Under the pieces are notes generated by a model. The model did no database searches. It had not been told where the DNA came from and saw only the letters and a list, made by a program, of their open reading frames with translations. A stretch of 52,649 bases of DNA from a bacterium (GTDB lineage: Bacteria > Patescibacteriota > Saccharimonadia > Saccharimonadales > JACDBH01), in NCBI GenBank assembly GCA_029557395.1, contig JAKQIK010000045.1, positions 1 to 52,649 on the forward strand, read 5' to 3'. The translations under genes and the position numbers were made by a program. This document shows positions 25,461-33,363 of this stretch, in pieces (within the stretch, counting starts at the first letter, position 1; each line of letters begins with the position of its first letter).

Positions 25461-25485
25461 TATCATAACCACAATCAAATCAACA
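25461..25485 (-). repeat. 25-bp element upstream of the surface-protein operon (copy 2)
   Basis: Exact copy of 22512-22536. It ends 12 bp before the ATG of the 173-residue membrane protein, so its TATGAT word would place transcription start almost at the start codon. Confidence 0.6.
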
Positions 25486-25532
25486 TAAAATTTACAAGCC
25501 AGGCGGACTAGGGGGAAGCCCTATCCACTGAC

Positions 25533-25561
25533 TTGTCTATACTGACTACCTCTGTTAAAAT
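25533..25561 (+). promoter_or_regulatory. Native ychF promoter, now cut off from its gene
   Basis: TTGTCT (25533-25538), 17 bp, TAAAAT (25556-25561) with an extended TG. The transcript would begin just before the ATG at 25571, giving a near-leaderless mRNA. Because of the integrated element it now reads only the 18-codon stub. Confidence 0.6.
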
Positions 25562-25570
25562 AGTCAATAT

Positions 25571-25624
25571 ATGAGCTCACTGCAAATCGGTATTGTTGGG
25601 ACGCTACCCTACCTTTTAAATTAA
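25571..25624 (+). pseudogene. ychF: 5' stub of ychF left of the integrated element
   Basis: The frame reads MSSLQIGIVG, the native N-terminus of YchF, then switches at the attachment core into element sequence (TLPYLLN) and stops. The interrupted gene resumes at 43725 with the same IGIVG codons followed by LPNVGKST. This is the left half of the split target gene. Confidence 0.85.
25585..25599 (+). repeat. attL core
   Basis: The 15-bp core AATCGGTATTGTTGG, identical at 43725-43739. To its left is the host ychF start; to its right (25601-25616) is the element arm ACGCTACCCTACCTTT. Confidence 0.85.
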
Positions 25625-25707
25625 CCTTTAAGATGCCCTCTACCGATAGAGGCAAACGCGGATATTCAGACAAATACACTGAAGAACTAGCGAAGAAGGT
25701 TTACTAA
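25600..25707 (+). pseudogene. Detached 3' end of the integrase gene (35 codons)
   Basis: When the two element ends are joined at the 15-bp core, the integrase frame (through its Trp codon at 43737-43739) continues here as DATLPFKLTFKMPSTDRGKR and on to KKVY, stopping at TAA 25705-25707. In the integrated state this tail is 18 kb from the gene and replaced by Ser-Thr-stop. The stretch is otherwise without a gene, and its charged composition looks coding. Confidence 0.7.
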
Positions 25708-25712
25708 GCCAA

Positions 25713-26720
25713 TCAGGACGTCAGATTTGCTTTATTGATTTCAGTTTTAATCTCATCAAGTGTTAGCCGCCTGGCTTGTAGTTCTTTGATTTTTTCAACT
25801 GTCTTTAGGCTACTCTCATTAAACCATCTGTAGCCGCCGTCAGTAGTTTTAGCTACTTTTAATAGCCCCTCATTGGTCCAGAACCGTATCGTACTAGTTG
25901 GCGTATCGCTGACCCGAGCTAATTCTCCAATCTTAAGTAGACGCTCCTCTTTAACTCCCCTTGGCTTTTTATTACCAAGATATACATCAAGTGAGCTATC
26001 TACAGCTTTAATAACCAATGAGTAGAAGTCATTCAAGTCACCAGTCATATGGGCTTTTTCTAGAGCATTGATATAATCTTCCCTCTTATCATTTCCAATA
26101 ACGGTAATGGGATAATTGGCTTGCATAAGAAGTAAGTTCATAAGCAATCGTGCGGTTCGTCCATTACCATCTACAAAAGGGTGTATTCTAACTAGCTTAT
26201 AGTGAGCATCAGCAGCAACAATAACTGGATGCGTCTCACTCTTACTCTTTAGCCAAGTAAAAAATTCTTCCATTAACTCAGGTACTTTAAGTGGATCTGG
26301 TAATTCAACGTCAGAACCAGCTATCGCAACTGGTACGTTACGATACTTTCCAGCGTTTTCATCATCAATCTTTTGCAAAATGAGCTTGTGAATGTTCATT
26401 ACATCTTGCTTGGTGAGATCTTGCTGCTTAGTATTCGCAGCTAGATCTTTAACGTAATCAATTGCTTCGGCGTGGTTGGTAGCCTCTAAGTGTTCAGTTA
26501 ATGTTTTACCTTTAACCGTAACGCCCTTTTCTATTACAAGTGCAGTTTCACGACGATTGAGCGTGTTGCCCTCAATAGCATTTGAGTTATACGTCAGCTC
26601 AACCTTAAACCATTCACTCAGGTTTTTTAGATAGTCGGTAGATAATGGACGCAATTTTTGAAGTTGGTCCTTCTTATCTGTGAGCCTTTGAAGTGTTACT
26701 TGTAAGTTTGAAGTTGTCAT
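25713..26720 (-). CDS. Fic-domain protein with C-terminal MerR-type DNA-binding domain
   Basis: A 335-residue protein. The catalytic Fic motif HPFVDGNGRT is complete (His180), which predicts AMPylation or a related transfer of a nucleotide part to a protein hydroxyl. The N-terminal inhibitory helix motif (S/T)xxxE(G/N) is visible as SNAIEG (Ser46, Glu50, Gly51), typical of self-inhibited class II Fic proteins. Residues 262-335 form a MerR-like winged helix (IGELARVSDTPTSTIRFWTNEGLL), suggesting it binds DNA, possibly its own promoter. It is the first gene inside the left end of the element and reads toward the junction. Confidence 0.9.
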   Translation of the reverse strand: MTTSNLQVTLQRLTDKKDQLQKLRPLSTDYLKNLSEWFKVELTYNSNAIEGNTLNRRETALVIEKGVTVKGKTLTEHLEATNHAEAIDYVKDLAANTKQQDLTKQDVMNIHKLILQKIDDENAGKYRNVPVAIAGSDVELPDPLKVPELMEEFFTWLKSKSETHPVIVAADAHYKLVRIHPFVDGNGRTARLLMNLLLMQANYPITVIGNDKREDYINALEKAHMTGDLNDFYSLVIKAVDSSLDVYLGNKKPRGVKEERLLKIGELARVSDTPTSTIRFWTNEGLLKVAKTTDGGYRWFNESSLKTVEKIKELQARRLTLDEIKTEINKANLTS

Positions 26721-26722
26721 AC

Positions 26723-26780
26723 TTTATACCTTTACTTTAAACTTTAACTTTTAGTATATCACAAACTTAAAGTAGATCAA
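26723..26780 (-). promoter_or_regulatory. Promoter and repeated AAAGT leader of the fic gene
   Basis: On the minus strand TTGATC (26775-26780), 16 bp, TATACT (26753-26758). The short leader holds repeated AAAGT words (TTAAAGTTTAAAGTAAAGG), possible sites for the protein's own MerR domain, and a usable AAGG ribosome-binding site. The IS target duplication begins at 26781, directly next to the -35. Confidence 0.55.
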
Positions 26781-26841
26781 CCCCCTCGTAATGACTCAAT
26801 ACCTTTGCAACATAGCCCTGGTTGGCGTTAGCCAACCAAAA

Positions 26842-26894
26842 TGTGGCTGTTCTACACTGTAAGAGTACAAAATCTAAACAGGAGAACAGCCACA
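26842..26894 (+). promoter_or_regulatory. Hairpin that would hide the transposase start
   Basis: A perfect 12-bp inverted repeat: TGTGGCTGTTCT (26842-26853) and AGAACAGCCACA (26883-26894). The right arm covers part of the GGAG ribosome-binding site and the A of the ATG. A second hairpin (TGGTTGGC-GTTA-GCCAACCA, 26819-26838) lies just before it. A transcript entering from outside the IS would fold and block translation, as known for IS10 and IS200. Confidence 0.6.
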
Positions 26895-27862
26895 TGAGCT
26901 ATTCTAACAACCCTTTACTACCAAAAGCGAGAGCCGAAGCGGTACGCCTCGTGGTCGAGCGTAACATACCCCCAGCAGTTGCCGCTCGCAAGAGCGGTAT
27001 CCACCGCACCACGCTGTGGCGCTGGCTACGGAAGTGGCATACACTCAACCAGAATGTCCAGCTCACCAACGACAACCGTCCAGGGCGGAACAATGCTGTC
27101 ACGGGTGTGAGTAGCTTCCGCTTGAGTGCCTGTGTCTGGAATATACCAACCAGGAGTAGCCGTCCCCGCTTCTTTGGGCGAGCAGTCTCAGTAGCGGTCG
27201 TAGACCGCATTCGGTACTACCGAAACAGGTACCAGCGTTGTGCGACCATTGTCCACGCCTACTGCCAGCGGGAGGGTACCGTCGTGTCCCTCAGCACGGT
27301 ACGACGGGTGCTGTACCGACTGGGGCTAGTGGTTCGCAAGAAGTGGCAACGCAAGTGGCGACCGCCACTGCCACGACCAGATGCAACCAAACCAGGTGAC
27401 CTGGTGCAGACCGACACCGTCCATCTGTACGACCACCGCACCAAACAACGGACATATTTGTACACTCTTGTTGACGTCTACAGCAGATGGGCGTACGCCG
27501 AGCACCACACCAGGCTGGGGCAAGACATTGCGGCGGATGTTATCCGCCGCAGCCAGGCCCATGCAGGGTTTCACTTTACGACCGTCCAAGCAGACAACGG
27601 CCCAGAGTTTGGCAGACACTTCGAGGAGTTGTTACAGGCACAGGGGGCAGTAGTACGTCACAGTAGGGTCAGGCGCCCCAATGACAATGCCCACATTGAA
27701 AGGTTTAACCGGACAGTCCAGGAAGAATGCACGGGCAGTAGCTGCCCGGTCGCTACCAATTTACAAGGCAAGGTACTAGCGTACCTTGCCTACTACAACC
27801 AAGAGCGGTTACACTTGAGTTTGCAGTGCAGAACACCGCTTGAGATGTTGCAAAGGTGTTGA
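26894..27862 (+). CDS. DDE transposase, IS481-like
   Basis: A 322-residue transposase with an N-terminal helix-turn-helix (NIPPAVAARKSGIHRTTLWRW), a linker, and an RNase H-like integrase core. The DDE triad is visible: Asp in DLVQTDTVHLY, Asp in VQADNGPEFG and Glu in NAHIERFNRTVQEE. The C-terminal YYNQERLHLSL is typical of this integrase group. The ATG at 26894 follows an AGGAGA ribosome-binding site. The frame is intact, so the IS may be active. Confidence 0.92.
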   Translation: MSYSNNPLLPKARAEAVRLVVERNIPPAVAARKSGIHRTTLWRWLRKWHTLNQNVQLTNDNRPGRNNAVTGVSSFRLSACVWNIPTRSSRPRFFGRAVSVAVVDRIRYYRNRYQRCATIVHAYCQREGTVVSLSTVRRVLYRLGLVVRKKWQRKWRPPLPRPDATKPGDLVQTDTVHLYDHRTKQRTYLYTLVDVYSRWAYAEHHTRLGQDIAADVIRRSQAHAGFHFTTVQADNGPEFGRHFEELLQAQGAVVRHSRVRRPNDNAHIERFNRTVQEECTGSSCPVATNLQGKVLAYLAYYNQERLHLSLQCRTPLEMLQRC

Positions 27863-27950
27863 ACTAATTACGCCCCCTTCTGTTTAATAGCCGCTCTAGC
27901 TCTATTGAGGGGTCATTATAAAAAGACAAAACAATAAAGGAGGACCTGCT

Positions 27951-29528
27951 ATGAAGGTAGCAATATACTTACGAGTTTCAACACTCGACCAAGCAACAAA
28001 AAACAATCAGCGAGAAGGTTATTCTATCCCTGCCCAACGTGAAGCGTGCAGAAGAAAAGCTAAAGAGCTGGGTGCTACTCGCATAAGGGAGTATGCAGAT
28101 CGTGGCGAGTCAGCTCGTTCAGCATCCAGACCGGAACTACAGCGGTTATTACACGACTTATGTGATAAGAAACAAAATATCCAATGCGTTATCGTCCACA
28201 AAATAGACCGATTAGCTCGTAATCTTCACGATGATGTAATGATAGGCTTAGCTATTAAAAAGGCTGGGGCGACGCTTATCTCCGTAACCGAGAATATAGA
28301 CGAAACACCATCCGGTAGGTTGCTGCACGGCATAATGGCAACTATTGCTGAATTCTATAGCAGAAACTTAGCAGCTGAGGCGTTGAAAGGAGCAACAGAA
28401 AAAGCCAAGCGAGGAGGTACGCCCTTCCAAGCACCAATCGGGTACATAAATGTGACGGAGCGTGTTAACAGGCGCGAGGTTCATACGGTTGCCCTAGATC
28501 AATCAAGAGCGCCACTTATACGCTGGGCTTTCGAATGCTACGCAACGGGTGACTACAGTGAGTTAGAGTTATTAGACCAATTATCTAAACGTGGCTTGCG
28601 TACCAGGCTTCGTTCTCGGTCAAAGGTAGAGCCGATAAGCCACGGTGGTCTCAATAAACTTTTACAAAACCGCTACTACCTTGGCTATGTAACGTATTGC
28701 GGAATTGAGTACAAAGGAAATCATCAACCGCTAGTAACGCCCGCTGTATTTGCCGCCAGTCAAGCTATCCGTGAAAGTCGATATCGTTTGAGCCGAAAAA
28801 ATCGCAGCCACAACCACTACCTATCCAGGCTGTTGCTGTGCAGCCGGTGTAATAGGCACTTATGTTATATGGTCAGTAAACATAAGTATGAATACTATTC
28901 GTGTTTAAACCGTAAAAATCAACAGTGCAACCAGCCATACATACCGGCTCAGAAGATAGAACAAGAAGTTATCAACCAGCTTAAACTCCTAAACCTATCT
29001 GCTTCAGATCGCCAAAAGTTATCCGAGCAAATTGAAAACGAGCTTGGCAGTGAGAGAGCCTACGCTGAAACTGATACCAAAGCTCAAACTCAGCGAGTAT
29101 TGCGGCTTCAGGCAGAGAAGGAAAATTTACTCCAAACGTACTATGACAAAGTCATCTCTGCGGACCTATTCAAGAGTGAGCAGAAACGTATTGATAAAGA
29201 AATACGCCAAGCTCAGGGAGTGACTATAGAGGCAACAAGGCGATTAAAGATTATTGATGGACGTCAGGCTCGTGCTTTAAAAATGGTCAAAGAATTAGAT
29301 TTTTCCAAGGCTTATATCAATGCAGATCCAGCCATACGACGCCATTTTTGTAAGGCTCTGTTTGATAAGTTAGCTGTTAACGATGAGGTGATAATTCAAC
29401 GAAACGCTTATAGATATCCCCGCGAACATCACGTTACAATCACAAAAGTAATGTGGCAAAACCCTATAAACATCCATCATCTTACCAACGCCATACTAGC
29501 CATATCCCTAAAAAAGCGTAGTTCTTAA
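27951..29528 (+). CDS. Large serine recombinase (second of three in the element)
   Basis: A 525-residue recombinase: an N-terminal resolvase domain with catalytic Ser10 (YLRVSTLDQ), HKIDRLARN, then a recombinase domain, a zinc ribbon (LLLCSRCNRHLC...YYSCLNRKNQQC) and a coiled-coil C-terminus. An excellent Shine-Dalgarno (GGAGG) precedes the ATG. It lies right after the IS and ends 12 bp before the convergent third recombinase. It could be the integrase of an older element nested in this one; no att repeats for it were found by eye. Confidence 0.9.
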   Translation: MKVAIYLRVSTLDQATKNNQREGYSIPAQREACRRKAKELGATRIREYADRGESARSASRPELQRLLHDLCDKKQNIQCVIVHKIDRLARNLHDDVMIGLAIKKAGATLISVTENIDETPSGRLLHGIMATIAEFYSRNLAAEALKGATEKAKRGGTPFQAPIGYINVTERVNRREVHTVALDQSRAPLIRWAFECYATGDYSELELLDQLSKRGLRTRLRSRSKVEPISHGGLNKLLQNRYYLGYVTYCGIEYKGNHQPLVTPAVFAASQAIRESRYRLSRKNRSHNHYLSRLLLCSRCNRHLCYMVSKHKYEYYSCLNRKNQQCNQPYIPAQKIEQEVINQLKLLNLSASDRQKLSEQIENELGSERAYAETDTKAQTQRVLRLQAEKENLLQTYYDKVISADLFKSEQKRIDKEIRQAQGVTIEATRRLKIIDGRQARALKMVKELDFSKAYINADPAIRRHFCKALFDKLAVNDEVIIQRNAYRYPREHHVTITKVMWQNPINIHHLTNAILAISLKKRSS

Positions 29529-29540
29529 CAAACCCAGAGG

Positions 29541-30887
29541 CTAGAGGGTTATGCTGTTGCATAGATTGAGGACTTTGGTATTGATGTCCTCACCTTCTAC
29601 TTTGTAGTCAGGTGTATTTTTATCTGCATCATTGACTACCCAATAATTACCAATCCCGAAATTATGTGTTGGCAACGAAAACACTGCATCTATTTTATTT
29701 TTTGTAAACATATTGACACTAACTCCTATAATTTCGCTGTGTTTACGCATTTCTTCGGTGATCCTGAAACACCTTTTAGCTACCCCGTCTTGATAGTACG
29801 TTAGCCCGAACGTTACCGGTAGACGCTTACGAACTTGATAGCGCCTGTCATCTTCGTAGCTTTCTACTAGCTTATCTACATAATCCTCGACTGAGCGGCG
29901 CGTTCTGTTGACCTTGTGTATGCCGTGCCTCCAACGAGACGGCATAGTCCAGTAAAGTTGCTCCTGGGCAAATTCAAAATCTTTGCGGCTAACTAACGCT
30001 TCGAAAGCATCCTCGCACCTAACCCACTCTTCTACGGGGTTTTTGCGTTGTCTTTGCTTTAGTCGACTCCAGGTTTTGTTATACAACTTAGTCCCCGTGT
30101 AGGTTTCATTACCCAGGACACGAACAACCTTTGACGCATCCCACTCCTTACCCGTGGCTGACACAACGGCATTTTCGTTTAATTGATTAGCGATGTCTTC
30201 GGGCGGAATGCCTCGCTTTACAAACATTGCGAAGATATCCTTTACTACTTGCTCTGAGCCATCATTCGCAGGCTCAAAAGTAACCCGTTGATTTGCTATA
30301 ACCTTGTGTTCGCCCTTTTTTAGTATGCCGACCCTCTTCTTATTTTCATCAAATAGCACGCGCACATACCCATAGGGCGCTGTACCACCAGCCGAAAATC
30401 CCTGCTCAGAAATTTTCATACTCCCGTGCCATACCTTATCGCTTAATTGCCTGCTATATTCAGCAGCCATATACCGACCGATTGATGTTTCAAGGCTAGA
30501 TAGCAATTTTTCCTCTTCCTTTGGGAAACCTCTGGAAATGTATATCACCTTTTTGTTTCTTTTCTTACACTGCATCTCCCAATAAGCAGCTTCGTCAGGG
30601 TCCTGAAAACGCCCCCACCTTGTAACATCTAAAACGAGTACATAGTCAAACTCCTGAGCATCTGGATTTAAGACCCAATCTTCAAACAGTCGTTCAAAAC
30701 CTGGACGTGCAGCTGATAAACCACTTTTACCTTCATCAGCCTCTTCGTGGATTATCTCAATGCCATACTTTGCCGCAAACCCATTAGCCTGGTCTCGCTG
30801 GATAGGCACAGAGTTTTCTTGCTTATCTTCTGCTGAGTGACGGTAATATGCCACCGCTTTCTTCTTTATACCCTCCGTGCCAAACAT
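29541..30887 (-). CDS. Serine recombinase without zinc ribbon
   Basis: A 448-residue recombinase: a resolvase domain with catalytic Ser18 (AYYRHSAEDKQ), VLVLDVTRWGRF and a recombinase domain (GFSAGGTAPYGYVRV...). It lacks the cysteine zinc ribbon and long coiled coil found in the other two, and its C-terminus is different. It starts 7 nt after the ParB-like gene's stop, so the two are an operon. It may serve partition/resolution of a circular form rather than integration (inference). Confidence 0.88.
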   Translation of the reverse strand: MFGTEGIKKKAVAYYRHSAEDKQENSVPIQRDQANGFAAKYGIEIIHEEADEGKSGLSAARPGFERLFEDWVLNPDAQEFDYVLVLDVTRWGRFQDPDEAAYWEMQCKKRNKKVIYISRGFPKEEEKLLSSLETSIGRYMAAEYSRQLSDKVWHGSMKISEQGFSAGGTAPYGYVRVLFDENKKRVGILKKGEHKVIANQRVTFEPANDGSEQVVKDIFAMFVKRGIPPEDIANQLNENAVVSATGKEWDASKVVRVLGNETYTGTKLYNKTWSRLKQRQRKNPVEEWVRCEDAFEALVSRKDFEFAQEQLYWTMPSRWRHGIHKVNRTRRSVEDYVDKLVESYEDDRRYQVRKRLPVTFGLTYYQDGVAKRCFRITEEMRKHSEIIGVSVNMFTKNKIDAVFSLPTHNFGIGNYWVVNDADKNTPDYKVEGEDINTKVLNLCNSITL

Positions 30888-30894
30888 TTTTTAC

Positions 30895-31764
30895 CTATAG
30901 CGCCTCATTTAGTAGTTTTTTAAGTTGATCAAGAAAAGCCTTCTCTTGCGAACTAAACGCAACACCTTCGGCTCTCTTCTGACTAATGCCCTTGATAAGT
31001 TGCTCAATGTGTAAAGAGAAACCTGATTGCAGGGTTCTCTGTTCAAGCTCGTGGACCGTCATATCAGGGTCTGCTAAGTATCGAGCCAGCTCCTCTTCAT
31101 TCGCCGTTGCCCGCAAGAATATACTGCCGAGCTTGCGTAGCTCCTTGGCATTTTTAATAACCTTATGCTGGATGCGATTAAAAAGGTTAATGATTATGTC
31201 GTCTACTTCCACATTACGGATTTTGCGTAGTTTCGGTTTAAGCCTTACAAATTCAATACGGTAACTTTCACTTAAATCGTAACGCTCCATTAATTCAATG
31301 TAATCCATTTTTTGTTTACGCAGTTGGAGCGAATTAGCAACAACTGCCTCTGTTATACCTAAGTGATCTGCAAGCTGACGGTTGCTTGAAAAGCCCATTT
31401 CAGCCTTAATCCTTTCTAAGGCTTCAGATCGCTCCATTGGCTTCCAGGAACGGCGATTGTTTTGGATTTCATACCTACGTGTTTCTAGTTCAGCATTTGA
31501 TAATTTGGGATACACCCGGCAAGGAACCTGCTCATATCCAAGCTTCTGAGCGCAAATATAACGCCTGTGACCGTCAATAATGATGTAACGACCATCTTCT
31601 AACTCACTAACTGAGATAGGGTTTTCTATGCCGTACTGCTCAATAGATAGCAATAACCTATTGGTGTCACCCTCTGTACCGAAATCACGACGGGGCTGAT
31701 TTACATCTCTTTGAATTTTACCGACTGGAATTTCAACAAAGGTATAACCGTACTTGTGGACCAT
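30895..31764 (-). CDS. ParB-like DNA-binding protein
   Basis: A 289-residue protein with an N-terminal ParB/Srx nuclease-like domain (VGKIQRDVNQPRR...IIIDGHRRYICAQKLG) and a central helix-turn-helix (SSNRQLADHLGITEAVVANSL). ParB-type proteins bind centromere-like sites or act as plasmid regulators. No ParA partner is seen. The ATG has a Shine-Dalgarno (GGGAGAAAGG) upstream. Co-transcription with a serine recombinase suggests a maintenance module for the excised element. Confidence 0.85.
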   Translation of the reverse strand: MVHKYGYTFVEIPVGKIQRDVNQPRRDFGTEGDTNRLLLSIEQYGIENPISVSELEDGRYIIIDGHRRYICAQKLGYEQVPCRVYPKLSNAELETRRYEIQNNRRSWKPMERSEALERIKAEMGFSSNRQLADHLGITEAVVANSLQLRKQKMDYIELMERYDLSESYRIEFVRLKPKLRKIRNVEVDDIIINLFNRIQHKVIKNAKELRKLGSIFLRATANEEELARYLADPDMTVHELEQRTLQSGFSLHIEQLIKGISQKRAEGVAFSSQEKAFLDQLKKLLNEAL

Positions 31765-31948
31765 TTAATAATCACCTTTCTCCCACCTTTGCCGTTTTCT
31801 CCGTGAAAAGACAAAATATACTCGTCCTAAGATACCATAGGTGTTTGCAATTAGTCAAAGTTCATTGTAAAGTAAGCTAAAGCAGTTTGGTTTTAAGTAG
31901 TACGAGTGCAGTTACTTACCCAAGTAAAAAATGTGTATGATAAGTAGA

Positions 31949-32914
31949 TTATGGCTCGTTAATACTTTGAATAATCCAATCAAAGCGTCGGATTTGCTTT
32001 ATCGATTGGTGATGAACCATCAATGCCTTATAGCTTGCTACGTTACGCACATTTAAGTTTCGTTTCATTTTATTCTGTGCGTCCTTATCAAGTCTTCGTC
32101 CTGACGACCAAAGATCAACACCCAGATACGACACCCCTTTACGCACAGGATTTATGAGGTTTACATTAGGATTAACATCCAAATTAAGTTCGTACGTCAG
32201 AAAGTCTTCTGCCTTTTTACGTGCATTTTCTAGTTTTACCTTATCATCCATAAAGCATAACCAATCGTCACCATAACGAAGGTACGCATTCGGCTTTATT
32301 CTGTGCGTGATATAACGATCAAATTCGTTTAGGTAGATGTTTGCTAGGATTTGACTAGTGAGATTGCCGATTGGGATACCTCTGTTATTATCAAAGCTAC
32401 GATAACTTTCTATAGTCTCGCTCAATAGCCACAAGGCTGTCGGGTCACTTACCCGTCGTCTCAGTAATCGTAACAGCGTACTCTTATCAACTGAGTCAAA
32501 TAACTTTGTTACGTCCCCGCGCCAAAGCCACCCGTCTTTATATTGCCGCATAAATTTTTGCGCTCTATCTATTGCACCGTGCAAACCTTTATTCTGCCTG
32601 CACGACCAGGCATCATAAATGAACGTTTTATCCCAGATTGTAACTAAATAATCGTAAAGCAATCGATGCACAACTCTATCGCGAACAGACGCCACAGCAA
32701 TGTCTCGTCGCTTGTTGTCATTAACGATCATATGTGAATAAGGACCGTGTTTGTAAGTGCCAGTTTGGAGTTCAGTAGCCAATTTGAGGATATTATCAAG
32801 TAACTCGTATTCGAACTCTGTAGTAGCACGACTTGGTTTTTTGCCCCTACGAAAAGCTACATACGAACGCCATACGTTTGCTAAACTGATATCTATGGAA
32901 GAATTACCCGTCAT
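31949..32914 (-). CDS. Diversity-generating retroelement reverse transcriptase
   Basis: A 321-residue reverse transcriptase with the short DGR architecture and no maturase or RNase H domain. Motifs in order: DVTKLFDSVD (motif A), GIPIGNLTSQILANIYLNEFD (motif B, where the GNLTSQ form marks DGR and related enzymes), YLRYGDDWLCF (catalytic DD) and VSYLGVDLW. It would copy the TR RNA with errors at adenine and deliver the cDNA to the VR. The start ATG at 32914 has an AAGG ribosome-binding site; a second ATG lies at 32920. Its 5' end overlaps the Avd-like gene on the opposite strand by 20 bp. Confidence 0.95.
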   Translation of the reverse strand: MTGNSSIDISLANVWRSYVAFRRGKKPSRATTEFEYELLDNILKLATELQTGTYKHGPYSHMIVNDNKRRDIAVASVRDRVVHRLLYDYLVTIWDKTFIYDAWSCRQNKGLHGAIDRAQKFMRQYKDGWLWRGDVTKLFDSVDKSTLLRLLRRRVSDPTALWLLSETIESYRSFDNNRGIPIGNLTSQILANIYLNEFDRYITHRIKPNAYLRYGDDWLCFMDDKVKLENARKKAEDFLTYELNLDVNPNVNLINPVRKGVSYLGVDLWSSGRRLDKDAQNKMKRNLNVRNVASYKALMVHHQSIKQIRRFDWIIQSINEP

Positions 32915-33233
32915 CACCATTGCCTTTGAAATTTACAAAAAATTACTGGAATTAAACACCAAGTTGGACAAGAAGTACCGCTATTCGCTCGGTGAACAAG
33001 CAGCAAAGTGCTGGTCAGATACCCTAGAGCAGCTACTATTAGCAAAACACGCTCCAAAACCAATGAAAGCAAGCTACCTCCTTAGGGCAAATGCTCTTGC
33101 CGAGATGACTTCGTTGCATCTTAGAGCCATCCTTGAATTAAAGCTCACCAACGAAACGAACGTACTTAAAGTCCAAGCACGCCTGAGCGAAGCACGCCGA
33201 ATGATCGGCGGCTGGCTCAAAAGCGTGCATTAG
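32895..33233 (+). CDS. avd: Avd-like DGR accessory protein
   Basis: A 112-residue all-helical protein (ELPVITIAFEIYKKLLELN ... EARRMIGGWLKS) with the Avd pattern of four amphipathic helices, many basic residues and a GGW near the end. In known DGRs Avd forms a pentameric barrel that binds the reverse transcriptase and its RNA. It lies between RT and TR, as often seen, but on the opposite strand: its start codon is inside the RT 5' end and its stop is 18 bp from the TR. No Shine-Dalgarno is seen; its promoter must lie inside the RT coding sequence. Confidence 0.85.
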   Translation: MEELPVITIAFEIYKKLLELNTKLDKKYRYSLGEQAAKCWSDTLEQLLLAKHAPKPMKASYLLRANALAEMTSLHLRAILELKLTNETNVLKVQARLSEARRMIGGWLKSVH

Positions 33234-33251
33234 ACCAACACTGATACACCA

Positions 33252-33358
33252 CACCGCGAGCCGAGCATCATTCTCATTCTCGGCATTCGAGTTGTTCAGG
33301 TTCGGCTTACCATCGTTGTTCACGTAGGAGTTCGGCACGTTCTGCCACCTGTCGACCG
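33252..33358 (-). repeat. DGR template repeat (TR)
   Basis: A 107-bp block aligned without gaps to the VR at 33661-33767. On the minus strand it contains 30 adenines, mostly in AAC/AAT codons. 23 of the 30 differ in the VR, against a single difference at a non-A base (a C that is T in the VR). Both ends (CGGTCGAC and CTCGGCTCGCGGTG) are identical. It lies beside the Avd-like stop and is transcribed toward RT. Confidence 0.95.
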
Positions 33359-33363
33359 TTAAT

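Larger units (their letters stand above)
26787..27872 (+). mobile_element. Complete IS481-like insertion sequence (1,086 bp)
   Basis: Terminal imperfect inverted repeats of about 27 bp (left CGTAATGACTCAATACC..., right end the complement of CGTAATTAGTTCAACACC...) share the exact inner 13 bp ACCTTTGCAACAT (26801-26813 and 27845-27857). The element is flanked by identical CCCCCT (26781-26786 and 27873-27878), a 6-bp target duplication. One DDE transposase fills it. Its G+C is well above the surrounding DNA, pointing to a donor of different composition and a recent arrival. Confidence 0.9.

Noticed and set aside
25461..25624. Left end of the element placed at the 25-bp repeat (25461) instead of the 15-bp core
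   Set aside because: The 25-bp repeat partner is at 22512, within the pilus locus, whereas the 15-bp core restores ychF exactly and is supported by the attP arms.
27259..27653. Open frames opposite or offset within the IS transposase
   Set aside because: High G+C in the IS lengthens frames on all strands; the DDE transposase accounts for the sequence and these frames lack ribosome-binding sites or motifs.
33138..33338. Minus-strand 66-codon frame through the TR (MPNSYVNNDGKPNLNN...)
   Set aside because: It is the template repeat read in the target-protein frame and then runs antisense through avd; TRs are non-coding templates, so this is not a gene.
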